Part shown: positions 56,751 to 64,000 of the stretch, piece after piece
Layout of the letters: each line of letters starts with the position of its first letter
Position numbering within the stretch: position 1 is the stretch's first letter
Made by a program: the position numbers and the translations under genes
NCBI GenBank assembly: GCA_021781455.1
Contig: JAJXWV010000035.1
Coordinates: forward strand, 39,706 to 103,705
Direction of reading: 5' to 3'
Length of the DNA stretch: 64,000 nt
Source: Acidobacteriota bacterium
Lineage (GTDB): Bacteria > Acidobacteriota > Thermoanaerobaculia > Gp7-AA8
Notes under the pieces: model-generated
Database searches by the model: none
What the model saw: the letters and a program-made list of their open reading frames with translations, nothing else
What the model was told of the DNA's origin: nothing

Positions 56751-57950
56751 TCAGACCCTCTCCAGCAGCATGGCGATCCCCATGCCGCCAGAGATGCATA
56801 GCGTGGCCAGGCCGAGCTTCTTGCCGCGGTTCTGGAGCGCGTGCAGCAGCGTGGCCGTGATGCGCACACCGGTGCAGCCGATCGGATGTCCGAGGGCAAT
56901 CGCGCCGCCGTGGACGTTCAGTTTCGCCGGATCGATGTGGAGCTCGCGATCGCACGCCAGCACCTGCGCCGCGAAGGCTTCGTTCAACTCGACGAGGTCG
57001 ATGTCCTGGAGTGAAACGCCGGTATCGGCGAGCAGCTTGCGAGTCGCGGGCACGGGGCCGATGCCCATGACCTTCGGATCGACCCCGGCCTGTGCGTAGC
57101 CGACGATGCGCGCCATGGGCCGCAGCCCGTGCTCTTTCACCGCGGCGGCGGAGGCCACCAGCACGCTGGCCGCACCGTCGGTCACGCCCGAGGAGTTGCC
57201 GGCGTGGACGGTGCCGTTCTTGCGGAAGACGGGCGGCAGCTTCGCCAGCGAAGCCAGATCGGCGTCGAAGCGCGGATGCTCGTCGCGATCGACGGTGACC
57301 TCTCCCTTTTTACCCGGCACGCGCACCGGAACGATCTCACTGTCGAATCGCCGCTCGTCATAGGCGCGTTTCACCTTCACTTGCGACTCCACGGCGAAGG
57401 CGTCCTGGTCGGCGCGGCCGATGCCGTATCGCTCGGCGAGCGTTTCCGCCGTCGCACCCATCAGCTCCTCGGCAATCGGGCACATGAATCCGTCGCGGTA
57501 CATGCCGTCCACGAGCTCGTTGTCGCCCATGCGCAGTCCCCAGCGAACGCGAGGCAGCATGTACGGCGTGTTGGACATCGACTCGGTGCCGCCCGTGAGG
57601 ACGACGCCGACCTGCCCGAGGCGGATCTGATCCGAGGCGTCCATGATCGCGCGCAGGCCGGAGCCGCAGGCCTGGTTGACCGTGTACGCCGGCGCCTCAT
57701 CGCGCAGCCCGCTGCGGATCGCGATCTGCCGACCGGGGTTGGGCCCCACTCCAGCCTGCCGGGCGTTGCCGAAGATCGCTTCGTCGATGGCCATCGGGTC
57801 GATGCCACTGCGCTCGATGGTTGCTTTCGCCGCGGCCGTGCCGATCTGCACGGCGGTCAGCGAGGAGAGTGCGCCGCCGAACTTGCCGATGGGCGTACGA
57901 ACGGCAGCGACCAGGAAGATGTCTTCATTGAGTTTGGTCATGGTTTCCAT
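56751..57950 (-). CDS. Acetyl-CoA C-acyltransferase (thiolase), copy 2
   Basis: A 399-residue thiolase with the acylated Cys in NQACGSGLRAI (about 94), the ELNEAFAAQVLA segment, GGAIALGHPIGCTGVRI and the general-base Cys in LCISGGMGIAM. It differs from the copy at 32088, so the two probably serve different pathways (acetoacetyl-CoA synthesis and beta-oxidation are candidates). The M20 peptidase gene lies 27 bases upstream on the same strand, and tatD follows after 65 bases. Confidence 0.92.
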   Translation of the reverse strand: METMTKLNEDIFLVAAVRTPIGKFGGALSSLTAVQIGTAAAKATIERSGIDPMAIDEAIFGNARQAGVGPNPGRQIAIRSGLRDEAPAYTVNQACGSGLRAIMDASDQIRLGQVGVVLTGGTESMSNTPYMLPRVRWGLRMGDNELVDGMYRDGFMCPIAEELMGATAETLAERYGIGRADQDAFAVESQVKVKRAYDERRFDSEIVPVRVPGKKGEVTVDRDEHPRFDADLASLAKLPPVFRKNGTVHAGNSSGVTDGAASVLVASAAAVKEHGLRPMARIVGYAQAGVDPKVMGIGPVPATRKLLADTGVSLQDIDLVELNEAFAAQVLACDRELHIDPAKLNVHGGAIALGHPIGCTGVRITATLLHALQNRGKKLGLATLCISGGMGIAMLLERV

Positions 57951-57977
57951 GGAGTGCGGACGTGGACGACCGCACTG

Positions 57978-58994
57978 CTACGCAATCTTTCCGTCGAGCA
58001 ACGCGATCACGGTGTCGTGATACGCGTCGACGGCTCGCAACAATTCCCGTTTGGAGATGTGCTCGGTGGCGCCGTGCGCGTCGAGAATCGACCCGGGGCC
58101 GAAGAGCAGCGGCTTGCCGAGCGCCTGCAGGTGCGGCACATCGGTGTTGAAGGCGACGATGGTCGACTCCGCGCCCATGGGCACGACCATGTGCTGCGGC
58201 GGATTTCCGTGGCAGCGCACGATCTCGCCACCGTGTTTGAGCAGCATCGGCACGAGCCTGGCGCGGATCTCCCCGGGATCGGCGACGGTACGGAAGACCA
58301 TCTCGCACTCGGCGGCGGCGGGGACGATATTCGGCTTCTCGCCGCCGCGGATCACGCCGACGTTGACCGTCGATTCGCCGAGGACATCGTCCAGTCCCCA
58401 GTCGGCGGCGTTGATTTCGGCGACGGCGGCCACCAGCTTGTTGATCGCGGAGTCGCCGAGGTACGGATAGGCGGAATGGGCGGCCACGCCATGGAAGCGA
58501 ACCACGCAGGTCATCGCTCCCTTGGAGGCGCGGGCGAACTTCGATTCGGTCGGCTCGCCGACCAGGACGAATTCCGAGCCGAGGTCCGCGAAGCCCTGAT
58601 TGGCGGTCTTCGCACCGATGGAGTCGGTTTCTTCGCCGACGACGAAGAGGAAGGCGAAATCGTTGATGTGCTCCGCCATCAGGCGCTCGCCGGCAGCGAT
58701 CATCGCCGCGATGACCCCTTTGGTGTCGCAGGCGCCGCGTCCGTAGATGGCGTCGCCCTCTTCGTAGGAAGCGAACCACGGCGGCACGGTGTCGATGTGC
58801 GAGTTGAGCACGACGCGCGGCCGCCCTCCGGCGCTGGCGAAAAGGTTGAAGCGCGATTTCGACACCGGCTGGCTGCGCGTGGTGAAGCCGAGCCGCGTCA
58901 GCTCGTCGTCGAGAAAATCGCCGACGGCGGCTTCGTTGTCCGTCGTCGAAGGGATGTCGATCAGCTGTCGGGCCAGGCGGATCGGGTCGATCAT
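57978..58994 (-). CDS. M20-family deacetylase/peptidase (ArgE/DapE type)
   Basis: A 338-residue di-zinc hydrolase. Metal and catalytic residues lie in NSHIDTVPP (H68, D70), YGRGACDTKG (D90), VGEETDSIGA (Glu about 122) and VGEPTESKF, with the distal His in HGATEHIS. The dimerisation domain is present around 160-260. The group removes acetyl or succinyl groups from amino-acid precursors such as acetylornithine, acetyl-lysine or succinyl-diaminopimelate. The substrate cannot be fixed from sequence alone. The ATG at 58994 precedes the fold directly. Confidence 0.88.
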   Translation of the reverse strand: MIDPIRLARQLIDIPSTTDNEAAVGDFLDDELTRLGFTTRSQPVSKSRFNLFASAGGRPRVVLNSHIDTVPPWFASYEEGDAIYGRGACDTKGVIAAMIAAGERLMAEHINDFAFLFVVGEETDSIGAKTANQGFADLGSEFVLVGEPTESKFARASKGAMTCVVRFHGVAAHSAYPYLGDSAINKLVAAVAEINAADWGLDDVLGESTVNVGVIRGGEKPNIVPAAAECEMVFRTVADPGEIRARLVPMLLKHGGEIVRCHGNPPQHMVVPMGAESTIVAFNTDVPHLQALGKPLLFGPGSILDAHGATEHISKRELLRAVDAYHDTVIALLDGKIA

Positions 58995-59035
58995 CAGAGC
59001 GGCGGGATTGTATCCCCGCCGTCGCTCTGAGCTCC

Positions 59036-59187
59036 CCGGTGTGGGGCAGGCGTTCCAGCTGGCCCCGGTGTGGGACAGGCTTTCCAGCCTGTCCTCCTCG
59101 GCGAACTGGAAAGCCCGCGCAGGGCAGGTGGAAAAGCCTGCCCCACACCGGGGACGGGCAGGCTGGAAAGCCTGCCCCACACCGAGG
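59036..59187. repeat. Cluster of REP-like palindromes (CAGGCTTTCCAGCCTG family)
   Basis: Within 150 bases the core GTGTGGGGCAGGC...CCAG or its complement GGAAAGCCTGCCCCACACC appears at least four times in alternating orientation. Long stems such as GGGCAGGCTGGAAAGCCTGCCC form directly. It fills the gap between the M20 and kinase genes (both minus strand). A single copy lies at 46806-46827. Confidence 0.9.
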
Positions 59188-59190
59188 ACT

Positions 59191-60951
59191 TCACGGCCAG
59201 AATCGCCGTCTGCGGGGCGGCTCTTCGAAGCGTCCGAAAAAGTCGCCGAAGACCTGCCGCATCCGCCGGAGGTCGGGATCCTGCGGATTGGCGCGATGGA
59301 TCTCGCGAGCGATGAGATTGGCGCGCTCGCGATTGCCGTTGGCAATGGCCAGTCCGAGCTGCGACAACGCCCGCTCCCGCCGATCGAGGTCGGCCGCATT
59401 CGCGAGGGCCTTCTGGAACTGCTCGGCGGCATGCTCGAAATTGTGGTTGAACAGCGCGATCTCGCCCGTGCGGAACAGCGACTTTGCGTGCTGCGGGTTC
59501 TTCTTCAGCGCTTCGACGAACAACTTCCGCGCCTCACCGGCGTCGCCCCCGGCCAGCAGCACCAGGCCCTGCTGATAGAGCTGATCGGCCGTCTGCTCAG
59601 GCGTCTGCGCCGCGGTCGTCTGAGAATTCGATTCTGTTGCCGTTGACGCTTCCGGCGCAGCGGCCGTCGTATCGGTCGCCGTGTTCGTCTTTTCCTCGAG
59701 GACCGGCGGGGCGGTGACGGCGACCGTCGAGGTCGACGGCGGCGCGCTCGGCGCCGCCACGGCCTGCTGTGGCGCGACCGTTGGCGCAGCGACGACTTCA
59801 GCCCGCTCGGCCCTTCCCCGGTTCTTGAGCGCAATCGCGCCGAGCACGGCCGCGCCGGCGATCAGCACGATCAAGACGATCCAGGGCCATGGACTCCGCT
59901 TCCTGACTGGCGGAGCAACTGCCGTCTGCCGCGGGCCGACCGGCGTCCTCGGCCGAACGGGGGGCGCGCTCGCGACGGTCGGCATCGCCTTCGTCGCCGC
60001 CGCCGGTTCCTCGGCGGTCTTCAGTTTCGACCCTGTCAGCACGGTCGGCTGCTTTGCCGTGTCGGCTCCGATCGCGGCGATGTTTGGATTCGAGTAGCCG
60101 TCGGTCGGGGCCTTCAACTGCTGCGCCTCGAGCGCGGAGGAGAGCTCGGCTGCCGTGCTGAACCGCTCCTCACGGCTCTTGCGCATGCATTTCTGGATGA
60201 TGGCGCTGAGGCCGGGCGACATCGCCGGATTCACGGCGATCGGCTCAGCCGGCTCGTCGCGGATGATCTGCGTGATGGTCTCGGTGATCGTCTCGCCGCC
60301 GAACGGCAGCTTTCCGGTAGCGGCCTCGTACAGCACCACACCGAGCGAAAAGATGTCGGTGCGTGAATCGAGCGACTTCCCGAGAGCCTGCTCCGGCGAC
60401 ATGTAGTGCACCGTGCCGAGGATCATTCCCTGCTGCGTGACGAACGCCGTCGGCGAGTCAGAGGTCGTGGTCTCCACGCCGACGCGCTTGGCGATCCCGA
60501 AGTCGAGGACCTTGACGCGCGGCCCGTTGACGATGATGTTGTCCGGCTTGATGTCGCGGTGAACGATCCCCTTCTCGTGCGCCTCGGCCAGCGCGTCGGC
60601 GACTCCGCGGCCGACCCGGCAGACGTCGGCTTCGCTCATGGCTTTCCGCCGGATCAGATCGCTGAGCGGCTGGCCGGCGACAAACTCCATGACGATGAAC
60701 GTCTGCCCATCTGCCTCTTCGAACGAATGAATGGTGGCGATGTTCGGGTGATAGAGCTGCGCGACCGTGCGCGCCTCACGGCGCATGCGGGCGATTGCTT
60801 CGGGTTCCGAAGCAACGGCGGCCGGAAGGATCTTGATGGCGACGTCGCGACCGAGGCGCGGGTCTTCCGCCTTCCAGACCTCGCCCATCCCTCCGGCGCC
60901 GATGCGGGCAATGAGCCGATACGCGCCGAGTTGCTGATCAGGAGCGAGCAT
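59191..60951 (-). CDS. Membrane Ser/Thr protein kinase with TPR tail
   Basis: A 586-residue Hanks-type kinase. The kinase domain (about 10-270) has GAGGMGEVWKA, VAIKIL, HRDIKPDN, DFG and SPEQ with an activation-loop TTTSDSPTAFVT. A Pro/Ala-rich linker follows, then one membrane helix (about 357-377), a second low-complexity linker outside, and a TPR-like domain (about 460-570). The architecture resembles acidobacterial and myxobacterial PknB-like kinases whose outer domain senses the envelope. No phosphatase or target gene is adjacent. Confidence 0.92.
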   Translation of the reverse strand: MLAPDQQLGAYRLIARIGAGGMGEVWKAEDPRLGRDVAIKILPAAVASEPEAIARMRREARTVAQLYHPNIATIHSFEEADGQTFIVMEFVAGQPLSDLIRRKAMSEADVCRVGRGVADALAEAHEKGIVHRDIKPDNIIVNGPRVKVLDFGIAKRVGVETTTSDSPTAFVTQQGMILGTVHYMSPEQALGKSLDSRTDIFSLGVVLYEAATGKLPFGGETITETITQIIRDEPAEPIAVNPAMSPGLSAIIQKCMRKSREERFSTAAELSSALEAQQLKAPTDGYSNPNIAAIGADTAKQPTVLTGSKLKTAEEPAAATKAMPTVASAPPVRPRTPVGPRQTAVAPPVRKRSPWPWIVLIVLIAGAAVLGAIALKNRGRAERAEVVAAPTVAPQQAVAAPSAPPSTSTVAVTAPPVLEEKTNTATDTTAAAPEASTATESNSQTTAAQTPEQTADQLYQQGLVLLAGGDAGEARKLFVEALKKNPQHAKSLFRTGEIALFNHNFEHAAEQFQKALANAADLDRRERALSQLGLAIANGNRERANLIAREIHRANPQDPDLRRMRQVFGDFFGRFEEPPRRRRFWP

Positions 60952-61039
60952 CGGCGATCATTGTAGGACACGCCGTCGCGTGATGATGCCAAGTGTCACC
61001 CGCGAAATAGCTTAGAAGAGCGGTACCGTTACGCCGGAC

Positions 61040-62101
61040 ATGCGCGTGACGCTCCTGGCGGCGCTGTTGTTTACGGCGGCAATCGCCCGCGGAGCGACCG
61101 TGACGTTCACCTCACCGCTGCAGGGATCGCAGGCCATCGGGCCGATGCTCATCGAAGTGAAGACCGACGCCACGTCGGTCGACCGCGTGGAGTTTACCGT
61201 CGACGGCACGCTGGCTGGAGTGGCGCGGAGCGCGCCGTGGCGCATTGCCCACGATTTCGGTACCTCGCTCGACGCACACGAGATCATCGCGAAGGTTTTT
61301 TCGAACGGTTACCGCACGACCGACGTCGCGAAGATCACGACGGCCGCCATGACCGCGGCGGAATCGATCGACGTCGACGTCGTCGAGGTGCCGCTGCGCG
61401 CCCGGGCCTCGCGCACGGCGACGGCCGCGGACTTCCGCGTCAAGGAGAACGGTGTGGAGCAGGGCGTGCGCGAGGTGCTTCCGCAGCGTGGCGCGGCGCG
61501 CTTCGTGTTCGTGATCGACCGGTCGCTGAGCATGGGCGAGGGAAAGCTGACCGCCGTCCTGCGCGCCGTCGACCAGCAGAGCCGGCTCCTCCGCCCCGAC
61601 GATTCCGTGGCCGTGGTCCTGTTCAATCACAACGTGGCCCGGATTCGCCCTCTGTCGCGAGGCGAGAAGCTCGAGAGCGTTTTCGGTGAAGTCGTCCCCT
61701 CAGGCGGCACGTCGCTGCGCGATGCCGTGGCGTCCATGATGTCGCCCGAAAGAACCTACGCGATCGTGATCACCGACGGCAGCGACCGCAACAGCGAGCT
61801 CTCCGAAGAGGAGGCCCTGCGCCGGATCAGCGGCACGCGCGTGGTCATCGATGCCATCGTCCTCTCCAGGCACAGCCGCTTTCTCGCCAAAGCCGCCAAC
61901 AACACCGGCGGCGACGTGGTCGAGGCGTCGCGCGATTCGCTCGATGAAGCGCTCCACGACCTGATCGCCGACATCAACAGCCGGTATCTGCTCATCTACC
62001 AGAGCCGCGGCACGAAGCGCGGCTGGAGGTCGATTTCCGTGACCTCGCGGACGCGCGACGTCGAGGTGCTGAACGCGAGGAAGGGGTACTTCGCGCAATG
62101 A
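61040..62101 (+). CDS. Secreted VWFA-domain protein (acidobacterial type)
   Basis: A 353-residue exported protein with the signal peptide MRVTLLAALLFTAAIARGA. A beta-sandwich (about 22-110) and linker precede a VWFA domain (about 150-340) with the metal-site motif VIDRSLSMGEG (DxSxS), Thr in GGTSL and the Asp in VITDGSD. It ends YLLIYQSRGTKRGWRSI, typical of the VWFA-related family common in Acidobacteriota. The stop overlaps ATG 62098. Role: probably adhesion or complex assembly outside the cytoplasm. Confidence 0.85.
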   Translation: MRVTLLAALLFTAAIARGATVTFTSPLQGSQAIGPMLIEVKTDATSVDRVEFTVDGTLAGVARSAPWRIAHDFGTSLDAHEIIAKVFSNGYRTTDVAKITTAAMTAAESIDVDVVEVPLRARASRTATAADFRVKENGVEQGVREVLPQRGAARFVFVIDRSLSMGEGKLTAVLRAVDQQSRLLRPDDSVAVVLFNHNVARIRPLSRGEKLESVFGEVVPSGGTSLRDAVASMMSPERTYAIVITDGSDRNSELSEEEALRRISGTRVVIDAIVLSRHSRFLAKAANNTGGDVVEASRDSLDEALHDLIADINSRYLLIYQSRGTKRGWRSISVTSRTRDVEVLNARKGYFAQ

Positions 62102-62112
62102 GTCCGTTGCTT

Positions 62113-62200
62113 GGTTGCGCGGTTCCGCGGTTGCGCGGTTGCGCGGTCGAATTGCGCAACCATCCACCGCGGAACCGCGCAACCCCGCAACCGCGCAACC
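62113..62200. repeat. Paired octamer element, GCGGTTGC class
   Basis: The left arm (62113-62144) has four octamers (GGTTGCGC, GGTTCCGC, two GGTTGCGC). The right arm (62169-62200) has four (GCGGAACC, GCGCAACC, CCGCAACC, GCGCAACC). The loop is 24 bases. It lies in frame with the following ORF, so a start at 62098 would translate it. Confidence 0.92.
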
Positions 62201-62208
62201 TCCTGGTC

Positions 62209-63774
62209 GTGGCGCTGATGGTTTTTCTGGGATCTACAGCGGCCATCGCCCAGACCGCCCGCATCGCCTCCGATTTCGAGATCCAGCAGATGGAGCGGCA
62301 GGCGGCGAGGGAACACGACTTCATCGCGCAGTTCCAGGCGCACATGAACCTGGGCGACTCGCGCGCGACGCGAAACGAGATTGCGCCGGCGACGGCGGAA
62401 TATCGTCAAGCCGCGGACATCGCAATGAGTGAGCGCCTCGCTGCCCACAAGGACTCCGACCTGAAGCGCTACGCGGAGGCGACCATGTGTGTGGCTCTCG
62501 CGTATTCGAAGCTGGACCGGCCGGCAGCGGCCTTCGAGCTCCTCGAGGAGGCGATCCGCTACTCGTCTGACGATCCCAAGGCATGGAACATCTATGCGAG
62601 CACGATGACGGAGCTCGGTCATCCGTCGAAGTCCGTCGCCGCCGCGCGGAACGCCGTTGCCATCGAGGAAGCGCGGGGCGGCTCGTCGCCCACGATTGCG
62701 AACCGGATCGACCTCGCGATCTATAACTACTCGCTCGGCTTTGCTCTCAGCGCAACGAACCAGACCGCCGAGGCGGAGGAGGTCCTCCGGAAACTGATCG
62801 CGTCGCTCCGCGCGAAGGAGTTCGACGGCGTGCGCAAACAGGTCGCGCGAATGGAGTCGTTTGAGGTGTACTCGACCGTGCGCGGCGAGGGGCCTGCGTA
62901 TCTGTCGCTGCTGAATCGGTCGCAGCTTCGACTTGCCAAGCTCTACGAGCAGGACGGCAACGTCAGGGCGGCGCGGAAGGTCTACCAGGACCTGCTCCAC
63001 GACCGCACGGACGAGCCGAACGCGCTGGCGGCGCTGGCGCGGCTCTCGCGGACGGTCTCTGAGAGCATCGATGCGTACTCCGATGCGTTCAATGCGAATC
63101 CCTTTTCGATCGCGCTGATCCGCGACTACGAGCAGTGGCTGAAGAAGAACCCGACCAAGCCCAATGACACGGCGACCGATGGCGCGCTCGTCCGCCGAGC
63201 GCTCGAACAGCGCGCGATGGGCGAGAACATCGCGGCGCGCGCCACGCTCGACAGCCTGGCGGCGAAGTTCCCGCAGAACGATGTCGTCCAGTACCTCGGC
63301 GCGCGAAACGACATCGACCTCGGCGATCTGGCGCGGGCGCGCAGTCGGATCATCGCAGTCGACGCGCTGCGGCGGGATATCGACGATCGACTCGGCTCCG
63401 CTGCAGCCCCCGCCCCCGCGTTCCTCTCCGGCGCCACAACGGAGGTCGCGCCGTCGACGGCCGACCTGCGCCGGCTCATGGCCTTCGTCGCGCAGCAGAG
63501 AATCACACCCGAGCAGCGCGTCACCCTCGACAAGCTGAAGTTCACGAGCAGCGTCGTCTTCGAGTCTGCGAAGAGCGAGGGACCGGCGAAGACGATCTTC
63601 GAATCGGGCTCGATCGACGGCATCCCGTTCCGTTTTTCGGAGCCGATCGCGTTTGCGGGTGTGTTCGCAGCGAAAACACCGCTCGTCCTGACCTACCGCT
63701 TCCTCGGCGTGACCGATCTCAACGGCGCGAACGCATTGCTCGTCGAGCCGCTGAAGCTGGAGGTGCCGCGATGA
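62209..63774 (+). CDS. Secreted TPR-rich protein (start uncertain)
   Basis: A protein of about 521 residues. The likely signal peptide is ALMVFLGSTAAIAQ, directly after a paired repeat. Candidate starts are GTG 62209, ATG 62218, or ATG 62098, which overlaps the previous stop in ATGA but would translate the whole repeat (residues 5-34). TPR-like helices cover about 40-420 (EATMCVALAYSKLDRPAAAFELL, SLGFALSATNQTAEAEEV); the last 100 residues are beta-rich. It probably works with the VWFA and the following secreted protein as an envelope unit. Confidence 0.7.
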   Translation: MALMVFLGSTAAIAQTARIASDFEIQQMERQAAREHDFIAQFQAHMNLGDSRATRNEIAPATAEYRQAADIAMSERLAAHKDSDLKRYAEATMCVALAYSKLDRPAAAFELLEEAIRYSSDDPKAWNIYASTMTELGHPSKSVAAARNAVAIEEARGGSSPTIANRIDLAIYNYSLGFALSATNQTAEAEEVLRKLIASLRAKEFDGVRKQVARMESFEVYSTVRGEGPAYLSLLNRSQLRLAKLYEQDGNVRAARKVYQDLLHDRTDEPNALAALARLSRTVSESIDAYSDAFNANPFSIALIRDYEQWLKKNPTKPNDTATDGALVRRALEQRAMGENIAARATLDSLAAKFPQNDVVQYLGARNDIDLGDLARARSRIIAVDALRRDIDDRLGSAAAPAPAFLSGATTEVAPSTADLRRLMAFVAQQRITPEQRVTLDKLKFTSSVVFESAKSEGPAKTIFESGSIDGIPFRFSEPIAFAGVFAAKTPLVLTYRFLGVTDLNGANALLVEPLKLEVPR

Positions 63775-64000
63775 TTCGGAGCGCCGGCAGCCTGCCGGCC
63801 GGTGCAGCGGCGGCCCGCGCCGCTGCTCGCACCGTCCCGCGGGCTGGCAGCCCGCGCACCGGCCGGCTGGCAGCCGGCGCTCCGTGGCTTGTTCTGTTTC
63901 TCGCGCTGGCCGCAGCGCCACTTCTCGCCCAGAGCATCGCCGTGACACCCGCCGGGACGATCGTCGCCGCGCATGACGGCGTCGTCGATCTCTACGCGGC
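63771..64000 (+). CDS. Secreted protein, 5' part only, with palindrome inserted near the start
   Basis: The ATG overlaps the stop of the preceding gene in ATGA, so coupling is likely. After four codons the frame runs through a 108-base palindromic repeat (Ala/Pro/Arg-rich, about residues 3-38), then a good signal-peptide-like core LVLFLALAAAPLLAQS (about residues 40-55) and a mature start AVTPAGTIVAAHDGVVDLYA. The open frame continues past the window. Function cannot be told from the fragment. Confidence 0.6.
   Translation, partial: MIRSAGSLPAGAAAARAAARTVPRAGSPRTGRLAAGAPWLVLFLALAAAPLLAQSIAVTPAGTIVAAHDGVVDLYA
63777..63884. repeat. 108-base palindromic repeat (GCCGGCAGCCTGCCGGC family) inside an ORF
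   Basis: The outer arms CGGAGCGCCGGC and GCCGGCGCTCCG are perfect complements and inner stems (GCCGGCCGGTGC with GCACCGGCCGGC) extend them. The total is 36 codons, so it keeps the reading frame open. It is similar in style to the hairpins after ileS at 27090-27140. Confidence 0.85.

Noticed and set aside
57129..59030. 633-codon open frame on the plus strand
   Set aside because: It runs antisense through both thiolase 2 and the M20 peptidase, two well-matched genes, so it is a shadow.

Overview
The window is about 64 kb of GC-rich bacterial chromosome with 64 protein genes I can support (two cut by the window edges) and one tRNA. I see no rRNA, transposase, integrase or CRISPR array. An outer membrane is implied by LptD, a lipoprotein transglycosylase and a lipid-A-synthase N-domain protein. 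A VWFA protein of the acidobacterial type, PadR plus HAAS-domain modules, an MglA-like GTPase, an Hanks-type kinase and tandem PilZ domains all fit Acidobacteriota. The phylum is an inference; no rRNA is present to settle it.

Layout. 1-9.6 kb: dprA end, a YqjD/YqjE-like pair, queD, the tldD/tldE protease pair, two Dpp-type permeases, a PadR/HAAS pair, a metal-receptor protein, a hydrolase and a Rieske protein. 9.7-15.1 kb: radical-SAM amrS, two paralogous PAP2 membrane enzymes, a Ca/H antiporter and an enoyl-CoA hydratase. 15.1-20 kb: a partner-switch module (phosphatase, STAS, kinase) and a sigma-54-type activator with an altered GAFTGA loop. 20-24 kb: DUF2520 protein, MglA-like GTPase with a long tail, MltD. 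24-31 kb: ileS, a lysine-rich repeat protein, PHP and calcineurin-type phosphoesterases, queG and a PilZ protein. 32-38 kb: thiolase, lysine 6-transaminase, glutamine synthetase, desaturase. 38-44 kb: DUF488, ribF, lptD, pseudopilin-like protein, methyltransferase. 44-49 kb: YfhO-like giant membrane protein, 2-hydroxyacid dehydrogenase, hutI. 49-51.6 kb: zinc-ribbon protein, ylmE, ylmG, divIVA and a CAU tRNA. 51.8-61 kb: LysM and Slt proteins, AMMECR1, LAB_N, GT2, tatD, a second thiolase, an M20 peptidase, a Ser/Thr kinase. 61-64 kb: VWFA, TPR and a cut secreted protein.

Most genes are housekeeping or ordinary. The striking signal lies between them. About two dozen intergenic gaps hold short tandem arrays with a 7- or 8-base period, nearly always as two facing arms whose units are reverse complements, so each transcript could fold into a long hairpin. 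At least seven different unit words are used (for example GTCCTGA, GGCTCTT, GCGGTTGC, GAGGTTGC, ATTGAAA, GGGTAGC, GGTCACCG), several at more than one locus, with the same architecture. Arms often run into the neighbouring genes: they supply stop codons and sometimes the Shine-Dalgarno-like AGGA before the next start. I treat this as the main candidate for an undescribed element family. Two other palindromic repeat families also occur.

No gene-free stretch exceeds 300 bases. The longest (33267-33541, 36374-36656, 46605-46867, 31841-32087) are about 250-280 bases and hold divergent start regions, repeats or a terminator.
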